This document shows positions 45,559 through 54,279 of a DNA stretch of 64,000 nt, in pieces (position 1 is the stretch's first letter; the number at the start of each line of letters is the position of its first letter). Made by a program: the position numbers and the translations under genes. The notes under the pieces are model-generated. The model saw nothing but the letters and a program-made list of their open reading frames with translations. It was not told where the DNA came from and did no database searches. Origin of the DNA: Fen-1254 sp963769605 (GTDB lineage Bacteria > Bacteroidota > Ignavibacteria > UBA10030); assembly GCA_963769605.1 (NCBI GenBank), contig CAVYML010000003.1, positions 496,001 through 560,000 of the forward strand, read 5' to 3'.

Positions 45559-48500
45559 ATGCGTAAAATTATAAAGATACTAGCACTCGTAACGGTCACG
45601 GCAATCGCTGCCATAGCACTCTTGGAGCAGACGAATATTATCAGTCTTTTCATTGAGCATCTCCGGCTCTCAGGAATCTTTGTGATCTCACTTGCACTGA
45701 CTATCTCTCTCTTTTTCGTTTTCGTCTCGTATCGTCGACGCATACGATATTATCACCTGCAATACGAAGCTGAAAAAAGGGAAAATCATGCGTATGAAGA
45801 GTTGAAGGAAAGCGAAAACAAATTCAGAGAAATATTTGAAGATGCACCAGTGGGATATCACGAAATTGATGCAGAAGGCCGCATTGTACAAATGAACCGT
45901 ACTGAACTTGCGATGTTAGGATATACGCAGGATGAAATGTTGGGAAAATATATATGGGAATTTGTCGATGAAGAGGAAGCAATGCAGCAGTCAGTGCTCG
46001 CAGCACTGAGCGGGCGAATATCTTCCTCAGCAGATGCGTACGAACGAACATTCCGGCGGAAAGAAGGAGGAACATTATTTGTTCTCATGGAAGATCGCCT
46101 CTTAAGAGACGGCGATGGAGAGATAATTGGTATTCGTACGACCATTGAAAACATCAATGTGCAAAAACAGACAGAAGAGAGCATTCGGGAAAGTGAAAAA
46201 AAATACCGCAGAATCTTTGAAAATATTCAGGATGTCTACTATGAGACATTGATCGACGGTACGATACTCGAAGTCAGCCCTTCTGTTGAGATTGTATCGA
46301 AAGGACAGTATCACAGAAATGAGCTTATAGGAAAGTCGATGTTCGATCTATATAATAATATAGAAGAACGACATGGTCTCCTGTCGGCATTACAAGAGCG
46401 TGGAAGTGTTACGGATTACGAAATAACGCTTAAGAACCGGGACGGCTCGCAAATTCCATGTTCTGTTTCGGCAAAAATCCAATTCAATGCTCAAGGCAAT
46501 CCGGAAAAAATCTTCGGAAGTATGCACGATATCACCGAACATATGCGAGCGGAAGAATCTCTGGCAAAAGAGCACAATTTACTTCAAACGCTCATGGACA
46601 ACATCCCGGACGGTATCTATTTCAAAGATACAGAAAGCCGTTTTATTAAGGTCAACAAGGCTCAAGCCCGTCACTTACGTTTGACTAATCCTGAAGAAAT
46701 GATAAACAAGTCGGATTTTGATTACTTCAGTGAAGAACATGCGCGTCCGGCGTATGAGGATGAACAGGAAATTATGCGCTCAGGAGAGCCGATAGTAGGG
46801 AAAGAAGAAAAAGAGAAGTGGCTCGATGGGAAAGAAGGATGGGTCTCCAGCACAAAGATGCCTCTCCGTGATCACGAAGGACAAATTATCGGAACATTCG
46901 GCTTATCGCGTGACATCACCGATGCTAAACGGATGCAGAGTGCATTAAAAGAAGCCAAAGAAGCAGCGGAAGCTGCGGTCAAAGCAAAATCGGAATTTCT
47001 TGCCGTCATGAGCCATGAAATCCGCACGCCGATGAACGGCGTGATCGGCATGACCGACCTGCTTGAACGCACCGAACTTACTCCCGAACAAGCGGACTAT
47101 GTCGATACAATTCGTGTAAGCGGAGAAACCTTACTCTCTGTCATCAACGACATTCTCGATTTTTCTAAAATTGAATCGAGCAAGATAGAATTAGAGGAAG
47201 AGCCGTTTGAATTAAACGTATGCATAGAAGAAGTATTCGATCTTCTTGCGCCCCGTTCACAGCAAAAGAATTTGGATCTTCTGTATCGGGTCGATCCGGA
47301 AATCCCCGAGTTTATTGTGGGGGACCGGCTGCGCTTGCGCCAGATTCTGTATAACCTTGTCGGTAACGCCATCAAATTCACGGAAAAAGGAGAGATTGTT
47401 GTTTCTGTCGGATTGAATCATCAGAACAAAAAAGAGATCGAGCTTCTCTTTGCGGTGAAAGATACAGGTATTGGAATTCCTATCCATAAACTTGAAAAAT
47501 TATTTAAGCCTTTCTCACAAGCGGATTCATCGATAACGCGAAGGTACGGCGGCACAGGACTTGGCCTGGCAATCAGCATGCGGTTAGTGGAACTCATGGG
47601 CGGAAGCATCCGTGCAGAAAGCGTAGAGGGAGAAGGCTCAACCTTTATTTTTATAATAAAGACGACTATTCCTCAAAGCGAATTGAATATTTCAAAAACA
47701 TTTCTTCATGAGAACGAATTTGAACTTGCTAACAAACGTGTGCTTATTGTCGATGATAACAAAACTAATCTTCAGATCCTCAAAGAATTGTGCCAGGTAT
47801 GGAAACTCATCCCGCGCACTACTTCTTCGCCGGCTGAGGCTTTAAGATGGATCATGCGGGGAGATCCGTTCGATCTTGCAATCTTCGATCTTCAAATGCC
47901 GGAAATGGACGGTATTCAGCTTGCGACCGAAGTACGAAAACAGCGGCCAAAAGAAGTACTTCCATTTATTCTCTTTTCATCTCTTGGAACGAATGTCAAA
48001 GGATTGAACATACCCGTCGATCTCTTTCAGAAACAGATATTCAAACCGGTTAAACAATCGCAGCTCTTTGATGCTATTCTGAAAGCTCTTGCAGGAAAAG
48101 AATTACTGAGGGAAATAAGAGTTAAAGCTGTTCAAAAAGAATTGACAGAGAATACACCGATCAAAATCTTGATTGCGGAAGACGGGATTGCCAATCAAAA
48201 GGTTCTCTTGCGGATGTTGAAACAAATCGGCTGCACCGCGGATGTTGTACAAAACGGATTGGAAGTGATAAAAGCAGTTGAAGCTGTTAGATATGATATC
48301 ATCTTTATGGATGTGCATATGCCTGAAATGGACGGACTCGAAGCAACAAGGAAGATTGTTAATTCCCATTTGGCAAGCGAGCGTCCGAAGATCATTGCGC
48401 TTACGGCAGATGCGATGTCCGGAGATAAAGAGAAGTGCATCGAATCCGGAATGGACGATTACATTACCAAGCCGGTACGGTTGGAGGAAGTCATTTCCGC

Positions 48501-48603
48501 AGTGAAACGCTGGGCTCCGCTTCAGTCAAAACCTGCCGTGGACAATGATGGAAAAAAGAAACAGCATGCTGTTGGTGAAACTCCTATTTTCTATCTGGCA
48601 TGA
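45559..48603 (+). CDS. Membrane hybrid histidine kinase, PAS3-HisKA-HATPase-REC-REC (tandem paralogue)
   Basis: A 1014-residue close paralogue of the kinase ending at 45103. Start ATG 45559 is set by GGAGG at 45546-45550 with an 8-base gap. There are two spans (about 4-24 and 36-58), three PAS domains (about 85-200, 205-330, 335-460), HisKA with His486, HATPase (about 585-700) and two intact receivers (about 725-840 and 865-985). The three PAS domains correspond to the first, third and fifth of the neighbour; from the last PAS onward the two are nearly the same protein. A sigma-54 promoter precedes it and a GNRA-capped hairpin follows. Confidence 0.93.
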   Translation: MRKIIKILALVTVTAIAAIALLEQTNIISLFIEHLRLSGIFVISLALTISLFFVFVSYRRRIRYYHLQYEAEKRENHAYEELKESENKFREIFEDAPVGYHEIDAEGRIVQMNRTELAMLGYTQDEMLGKYIWEFVDEEEAMQQSVLAALSGRISSSADAYERTFRRKEGGTLFVLMEDRLLRDGDGEIIGIRTTIENINVQKQTEESIRESEKKYRRIFENIQDVYYETLIDGTILEVSPSVEIVSKGQYHRNELIGKSMFDLYNNIEERHGLLSALQERGSVTDYEITLKNRDGSQIPCSVSAKIQFNAQGNPEKIFGSMHDITEHMRAEESLAKEHNLLQTLMDNIPDGIYFKDTESRFIKVNKAQARHLRLTNPEEMINKSDFDYFSEEHARPAYEDEQEIMRSGEPIVGKEEKEKWLDGKEGWVSSTKMPLRDHEGQIIGTFGLSRDITDAKRMQSALKEAKEAAEAAVKAKSEFLAVMSHEIRTPMNGVIGMTDLLERTELTPEQADYVDTIRVSGETLLSVINDILDFSKIESSKIELEEEPFELNVCIEEVFDLLAPRSQQKNLDLLYRVDPEIPEFIVGDRLRLRQILYNLVGNAIKFTEKGEIVVSVGLNHQNKKEIELLFAVKDTGIGIPIHKLEKLFKPFSQADSSITRRYGGTGLGLAISMRLVELMGGSIRAESVEGEGSTFIFIIKTTIPQSELNISKTFLHENEFELANKRVLIVDDNKTNLQILKELCQVWKLIPRTTSSPAEALRWIMRGDPFDLAIFDLQMPEMDGIQLATEVRKQRPKEVLPFILFSSLGTNVKGLNIPVDLFQKQIFKPVKQSQLFDAILKALAGKELLREIRVKAVQKELTENTPIKILIAEDGIANQKVLLRMLKQIGCTADVVQNGLEVIKAVEAVRYDIIFMDVHMPEMDGLEATRKIVNSHLASERPKIIALTADAMSGDKEKCIESGMDDYITKPVRLEEVISAVKRWAPLQSKPAVDNDGKKKQHAVGETPIFYLA

Positions 48604-48605
48604 GA

Positions 48606-48631
48606 AAGGGTTCGGAGCGATCCGAACCCTT
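48606..48631 (+). terminator. GNRA-capped hairpin after the second tandem kinase
   Basis: A perfect 11-bp stem, AAGGGTTCGGA (48606-48616) with TCCGAACCCTT (48621-48631), closed by the tetraloop GCGA. Few T residues follow, so it may act as terminator or as 3' end protector. Confidence 0.7.
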
Positions 48632-48704
48632 ATCTTGTGAGATTCACTCTTCAAGGGAACGATCTCTCAAGAAGCTTTAAACAGTGGCGTGTGGTTGAAT
48701 CCAA

Positions 48705-48840
48705 TGATTTGCTTCCTTTAATGAATTTGCATAATTTCCTACCGTAATCATAAACTCAGAGAATACTCCTTGCAGTGTAGTTGTGGGGTTCATCATGATC
48801 TCTGGACTTCACTCTCCATTTCATACTAATCTGAGTTCAC
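48705..48840 (+). repeat. Duplicated leader element, copy 1
   Basis: It shares GATTTGCTT, the 19-base CTCAGAGAATACTCCTT, and a GGGG(T/C)TCAT...ATCTCT tail with the copy at 54120-54260. Both copies are upstream of a large multi-PAS kinase gene and in the same orientation. Confidence 0.7.
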
Positions 48841-49040
48841 AATATTCAATATTCAATATACAACACATTGAAAATTGTGCATGGCTTTAAAGAACAATTA
48901 TATATATGAGGGAAAACACAGAATAAGGCATTTACCTATGTCGTAGAGCTGGTAGATTCCACGGTCTTTGTGGAAGCATTAAAAAGATGGTGATTTTTGG
49001 ACGGTTCTCAATTTACCACTACCCTGAAGGATGAAATCTA

Positions 49041-52000
49041 ATGAAAAACAAGTCTATCGAAACAATACCGTTGAGAATCTTATTCCTTAACGACTCATCC
49101 CGGCGTGCTGAAATTATCAGGAAATTACTCATCAAAGCAGGATATGATCTCAAAGTGGATTGCACTGCTACCGAAAAAGAATATACGACGCTGCTTCGCA
49201 ACAATAGGTATGATATTATTTTTTCCGATTTCAAACTTCCCGGATTTGATGCTTTCAAAGCCTTACGCTTGCATAATGATATCTGTCCGAGTGTTCCGTT
49301 TATTTGTATCTCTGGATCCATTGGTGAAGAACTCGCTGTTGAGTTGATAAAACAAGGAGCAGCAGATTACATTCCGAAGGCTCGACTAGCAAAACTTCCC
49401 GCGGCTGTAAAACATGCACTTGATGAAGCAGAGGGGAAAGAAAAACAACGGCAAGCAGAAAAAGCATTGAATGAAAGCGAAGAACGATTCCGTCAATTGT
49501 TTTTTGCTTCTTCTGATGCAATAATGTTGATTGATCCTTCTGACCTTTCCGTCGACTGGCCAATTGTTGACTGCAATAAAGCCGCGTGCCAGATGAACGG
49601 GTATACTCGAGAAGAATTAATTGGTAAGTCAATAAATAATCTCAACATCACTGAGGGAATGCCTCAAAAGCGAGCGACATACCTAGAAAACGTGAGACGA
49701 AAAGGTGTGTTGCATCTGGAAACTTTCCATCGCCATCACGATGGTCATATTTTCCCTATTAAGGTCTCAACGTCTATCATTACGTATAAGGAACATGAGT
49801 TAGTTTTAGAGATTGACAGCAATATTACTGAAGGCAAGCATGCGGAAGAGATCGTTCGGGAGTCTGAAGAAAGATTTCGAATGGTATTCGAAAATGTGTT
49901 TGACGGCATCAGCATTTACAACGAAGATCCCGATCCGTTCAAGAGAAAGCTCATTGATTGTAATGGACAGTATGCCGCCATGGCAGGCCGAAATCGTGAG
50001 GAACTGTTGCAGCACAGCAACACGAAAGAGCTCCAGATAACGCTTGATGAGACGGCAAATGATAATCGTTTAGAATCGCTTGCTAAGGGAAAGGCATACC
50101 GGGGTCTCTTTTCATGGATCCGACCGGACGGAAAGGATAATATTATCGAATATGTGGGTGTGCCGGTTACATGGAAGGGTAAATCGTACTCAATCGGGAT
50201 TGATCGCGACATCACCGAACGCAAACGAGCCGAAGAGGCTCTGCAATTGGAATATAATCGTCATAAACGGTTTATCGAATCAGATATTATCGGTATGACT
50301 ATTATGGCCGCCGATGGAAAGATTATTGAAACAAACGATTATTATCTTAACATGCTCGGATTTACACGCAAGGAATTCGAGTCCGGAAAAGTTAATTGGC
50401 GGGCGATAACACCGACCGAATGGCTGCCTTTAAACGATAAAGCGATGACGGAATTACGTGAACGAGGAACTTGCCTGCATTATGAGAAGGAATATAGAAG
50501 GAAAGACGGAACGCGTATTCCGGTACTTGTTACATATACCTTACTTCCTGGACCGGAAGAACAGATTGGTACATTTGTACTGGATTTAACCGAGCACAAA
50601 CGGGTGGAGGAATCCTTACGAAAAAGTGAGGCGCAACTACGCGCCGTTCTCGATGCCACGCCATTTCCCATTGCATTAGTCGATGTTTTAGATAATAATA
50701 TTGAATACTGGAGCCGCAGCGCTCTTACTCTTTTCGGACATACTGCACCCACCGCAACTGAGTGGTATCAGAAAGCATACCCGGATCCCGATTATCGGCG
50801 CAAGATTATAGATCGATGGAAAGTTTTTTTGGAAAAGGCGAAGATATCCGCTCAAGCGATCAACACTGGAGAATACCGGGTCACTTGCCGCGATGGATCG
50901 GTTCGTATTTGTGAACTCTATGCCGCTTTCGTGGCAGACAGACTTATTGTCACATTCAGTGACATCACAGAACGCAAGCAGGCTGAAGAGGAGCTTATTA
51001 AGGAACAGAACCTGCTCAGAGCGCTTATGGATACTATGCCCGACCACATCTATTTTAAAGATCTCGAAAGCCGTTTTATCAGGGTTAACAAAGCTGAAGC
51101 TGCAATATTTGGCATAAGCGATCCCGCCCAGGCTTTGGGTAAAACAGATTTTGACTTCTTCACAGAGGAGCATGCCCGTCCGGCATTTGAGGCCGAGCAA
51201 GAAATCATAAAAACCGGACAACCCACGATGGGTTTAGAGGAAAGAGAAACATGGCCGGATGGCCGGGAAACCTGGGTTTCAACAACCAAAGTTCCACTTT
51301 ATGATAAAGACGGGAAAATCACAGGTACTTTTGGCATCTCCAGAGATATTACTGATCATAAACTGATGCAGGAGGAGCTGCGAAAAAATGAGGAACGCTT
51401 CCGAAAAATCTTTGAAGAGAGCCAAATCGGCGTCATGCTGTCGGATCCGGATTTCAGGTATATAAAGGTCAATCCTGCATTTTGCAATATGTTGGGCTAC
51501 ACGGCGAGTGAGCTTGCCTCTATGAGTTTCATCGATATCACTCATCCGGATGATATTGGCAAAGATATTGAGAATATGAGCAAATTGAAAATCGGGGAAA
51601 TTCCATTCTATAGAACAGAAAAAAGATACCTCCGTAAAACTGGCGAGATTGTTTGGGTAAACATCGTGGTAAGCTGTATACGCAATAATAATGGAACGCT
51701 TTTATATAATGTGGGCATGATTGAGAACATTACACAACGTAAGCAGGAAGAGCAGGAAATCAGCAGACTCAACCGTATCTATGCCGTTCTAAGCAATATC
51801 AATCAATTGATTGTGCGTGAAGGAGATAGACAGACATTGCTGAATGAAGCGTGCGAGATTGCCGTTCAAGACGGCGAATTCCAGATGTCGTGGGTTGGGA
51901 TTTTTGACGCTGAAACAGATTCGTTCCAGCCTGTCGCCAGCGCGGCTAAAGAAAGCGGATACCGGGAACAACTTCACACATCCATAGCTCAAATCATGGC

Positions 52001-53837
52001 TGGAAGAGAACCATTATGGAGGATTCTCATTGACGGTCAAATTATAATTTGCAACGATATTGAACATGATGATCGACTGAAATCTCAGCGGGAAAAGACG
52101 CTTGCCCTTGGCTATCGCTCTCTGGCTGCATTTCCGCTTCATATCGATGACGAAATCATAGGGGTCGTAAATTTCTATTCAAGCGAGAAAGACTTTTTTA
52201 ATGAGGAGGAATTGAAACTTCTTGAAGAACTCGCGTCGGATGTTTCTTATGCGCTTCATTCCTTAGAATTAGAGGATCAACGGTTGCAAAGTGAAATAAA
52301 AATGAAGGAGAGTGAGAATAGATATCGCCGTATTTTTGAGAATGTGCAGGATGTATATTATGAGGCATCGATCGACGGTACAATACTCGAAATAAGCCCT
52401 TCCATTGAGATGATATCGAAGAAACAATATAAAAGGGACGAACTCATAGGGAAGTCGATGAACGAGTTTTATCCCAATAAAGGAGAACGGCAGGCTTTCC
52501 TATCGGCAATACAGGAGCGGGGGAGTGTTACGGATTACGAAGTAACGCTGAAAAACCGGGACGGTTCAATCATTCCCTGTTCTATTTCAGCAAAATTACA
52601 ATTTGATGCTCAAGGCAATCCGGAAAAAATCATAGGCAGTATCATTGATATCACCGAGCGCAAACTGTATCAGAGTCAACTGATGCAGAACCAAAAAGTA
52701 CAAAGCATCGGCACATTAGCAGGAGGAATTGCACATGATTTTAACAATATACTCGGTATCATTCTTGTGTTTACTTCTATTTTGGAACAGTCGGAAGGGG
52801 ACAAAGAAAAGATATCAAAAAGTACGATAGCAATCAATCAAGCAGTTCATCGCGGTGCGGCGCTTGTCCGTCAGATTCTGACCTTTGCACGGCAAACGGG
52901 TGTATCGATGAAGCCGATGAGGATTCCTGATTTGATCCGCGAACTCGTTGTTATGCTCAAAGAAACATTTCCCGCAGTAATCGAATTTCAGACGAACGTA
53001 GAAATGGATATTCCTATCATCAATGCCGATCAATCACAAATGCATCAGGTTCTGCTGAACCTTTGCGTAAATGCGAGGGACGCAATGCCGAAAGGCGGTA
53101 TCATTGGCATTGAAGTAAAAAAAGTCGCATCCGAAACAGTTATCCGGCAATTTCCCAAAGCCGAAAAAGGCCGCTATATCTCGATCAGCGTCTCTGATAC
53201 GGGCACCGGCATGGATGAAGCAACAAAAAGTTGTATTTTCGATCCGTTCTTTACAACAAAAGAACAGGGGAAGGGAACCGGTCTGGGATTATCCGTTGTC
53301 TATGGCGTTATTCAGGAACATCATGGTTTTATCTCAGTTGAAAGCGAGATAGGACAGGGGACGACATTTCACATGTATCTACCAGTACCACAAGAGGAAA
53401 AAAAGCTCAATGATATTGAAAAAGTTAAAACAGAAGCAACTCAGGGCGGATCTGAAACCATCCTTTTTGTAGAAGATGAATTGCTTTTACGAGAGGTCGT
53501 ACAATCGACGCTTGAATCGAACGGTTATAAGGTGCTCATTGCTGCCGATGGTCGTCAGGCTGTTGAAATCTACAAGAAGCAGTATAAAGATATTTCTCTT
53601 GTTCTCACCGATATGGGATTACCCAAGCTGACGGGAATAGATGAATATGCAATGCTCAAAGAAATAAATCCCAATGTCAAAGTCATTTTTGCAAGCGGCT
53701 TTATCTCATTCGATACAAGATCTGAACTCCTTAAAGAAGGAGTGAAAGGATTCATTCTGAAACCGTACAATCTTAATGAAGTACTCGAGATGGTGAGAGA
53801 GATATTAAATGAGGATAAGAATAACAAGCCGCTCTAA
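49041..53837 (+). CDS. Giant REC-PAS6-GAF-PAS-HisKA-HATPase-REC sensor kinase
   Basis: A 1598-residue soluble kinase. The N-terminal receiver (about 10-125) has phosphoacceptor in IIFSDFKLPG but a reduced acidic pair (ND). Six PAS domains follow (about 145-265, 272-395, 405-520, 530-645, 655-770, 780-905), then GAF (about 920-1085), a seventh PAS (about 1095-1215), HisKA with His1232 in GGIAHDFNNIL, HATPase (about 1330-1445) and a C-terminal receiver (about 1470-1590). The receiver-first layout suggests input from another kinase as well as from ligands. It is paralogous to the gene at 58063, with a 392-bp stretch of perfect identity. Start: ATG 49041, with GAAGGA upstream. Confidence 0.92.
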   Translation: MKNKSIETIPLRILFLNDSSRRAEIIRKLLIKAGYDLKVDCTATEKEYTTLLRNNRYDIIFSDFKLPGFDAFKALRLHNDICPSVPFICISGSIGEELAVELIKQGAADYIPKARLAKLPAAVKHALDEAEGKEKQRQAEKALNESEERFRQLFFASSDAIMLIDPSDLSVDWPIVDCNKAACQMNGYTREELIGKSINNLNITEGMPQKRATYLENVRRKGVLHLETFHRHHDGHIFPIKVSTSIITYKEHELVLEIDSNITEGKHAEEIVRESEERFRMVFENVFDGISIYNEDPDPFKRKLIDCNGQYAAMAGRNREELLQHSNTKELQITLDETANDNRLESLAKGKAYRGLFSWIRPDGKDNIIEYVGVPVTWKGKSYSIGIDRDITERKRAEEALQLEYNRHKRFIESDIIGMTIMAADGKIIETNDYYLNMLGFTRKEFESGKVNWRAITPTEWLPLNDKAMTELRERGTCLHYEKEYRRKDGTRIPVLVTYTLLPGPEEQIGTFVLDLTEHKRVEESLRKSEAQLRAVLDATPFPIALVDVLDNNIEYWSRSALTLFGHTAPTATEWYQKAYPDPDYRRKIIDRWKVFLEKAKISAQAINTGEYRVTCRDGSVRICELYAAFVADRLIVTFSDITERKQAEEELIKEQNLLRALMDTMPDHIYFKDLESRFIRVNKAEAAIFGISDPAQALGKTDFDFFTEEHARPAFEAEQEIIKTGQPTMGLEERETWPDGRETWVSTTKVPLYDKDGKITGTFGISRDITDHKLMQEELRKNEERFRKIFEESQIGVMLSDPDFRYIKVNPAFCNMLGYTASELASMSFIDITHPDDIGKDIENMSKLKIGEIPFYRTEKRYLRKTGEIVWVNIVVSCIRNNNGTLLYNVGMIENITQRKQEEQEISRLNRIYAVLSNINQLIVREGDRQTLLNEACEIAVQDGEFQMSWVGIFDAETDSFQPVASAAKESGYREQLHTSIAQIMAGREPLWRILIDGQIIICNDIEHDDRLKSQREKTLALGYRSLAAFPLHIDDEIIGVVNFYSSEKDFFNEEELKLLEELASDVSYALHSLELEDQRLQSEIKMKESENRYRRIFENVQDVYYEASIDGTILEISPSIEMISKKQYKRDELIGKSMNEFYPNKGERQAFLSAIQERGSVTDYEVTLKNRDGSIIPCSISAKLQFDAQGNPEKIIGSIIDITERKLYQSQLMQNQKVQSIGTLAGGIAHDFNNILGIILVFTSILEQSEGDKEKISKSTIAINQAVHRGAALVRQILTFARQTGVSMKPMRIPDLIRELVVMLKETFPAVIEFQTNVEMDIPIINADQSQMHQVLLNLCVNARDAMPKGGIIGIEVKKVASETVIRQFPKAEKGRYISISVSDTGTGMDEATKSCIFDPFFTTKEQGKGTGLGLSVVYGVIQEHHGFISVESEIGQGTTFHMYLPVPQEEKKLNDIEKVKTEATQGGSETILFVEDELLLREVVQSTLESNGYKVLIAADGRQAVEIYKKQYKDISLVLTDMGLPKLTGIDEYAMLKEINPNVKVIFASGFISFDTRSELLKEGVKGFILKPYNLNEVLEMVREILNEDKNNKPL
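51261..51652 (+). repeat. 392-bp perfect repeat, copy 1
   Basis: Identical base for base to 60652-61043 (constant offset 9391). It covers the end of the fifth PAS domain and most of the sixth. The sequence on the left side is far less similar, and the right side stays high for about 600 bases, then falls gradually. Confidence 0.95.
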
Positions 53838-53934
53838 GACCTTAGGTATATAGTTCTCGCTGGAAAGGCCTTCAATTACTACTCAAGATTGGGATATCCC
53901 GTATATCGTTGAGTAATAGCGAATTTAAATAGTA

Positions 53935-53970
53935 AAAGACCTTCGCATCTGTTTATGCGAGGGCTTTTTA
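53935..53970 (+). terminator. Rho-independent terminator after the giant kinase
   Basis: Stem CCTTCGCAT (53940-53948) with ATGCGAGGG (53955-53963; one G-T pair), a six-base loop, then CTTTTT; the upstream AAAAGA can extend the pairing. Confidence 0.88.
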
Positions 53971-54119
53971 TATTATCCCAGCTTATAGTAAGCCCCAATT
54001 CGATAACTGCTAAAAGTTCATTCAATTGATTTCGAAGGGCAAGAGGCCGACAAAATTGGAAATCAATAGTTTGCAGCGGTCAATGATGTTTAAAAATGCA
54101 TAAGACTGTTCGCTCATAA

Positions 54120-54260
54120 CTCGATGATTTGCTTTCCTCGGTGAATTCTTGTAACTTTTGCTCCAAGGTTATAAGCTCAGAGAATACTCCTTATAGTGCG
54201 GCCGCGGGGCTCATTGTTATCTCTTGACTATACCGTACTTATTGCTGTAGTCTGAGTTTG
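54120..54260 (+). repeat. Duplicated leader element, copy 2
   Basis: The partner of 48705-48840, with shared GATTTGCTT, CTCAGAGAATACTCCTT and ATCTCT segments. It ends about 20 bases before the start of the membrane kinase gene at 54280. Confidence 0.7.
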
Positions 54261-54279
54261 ACGAAGGGATATCATTACC

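Larger units (their letters stand above)
48604..49040. other. Spacer between kinases, containing a duplicated leader
   Basis: No gene. It holds the GNRA hairpin, then a stretch (about 48705-48840) that is repeated before the kinase gene at 54280. A small hairpin, TTCCAC/GTGGAA at about 48957-48975, follows. I find no sigma-54 match here. Confidence 0.5.
53838..54279. other. Spacer with terminator and duplicated leader
   Basis: No gene. It contains a strong terminator at 53935-53970 and the second copy of the leader element (54120-54260). Confidence 0.55.

Noticed and set aside
50688..51221. Long antisense frames within the kinase genes (also 3801-4352, 44504-45055, 60130-60591)
   Set aside because: They recur at the same place in paralogous kinases because the sense strand codes similar residues; they have no own start signals.
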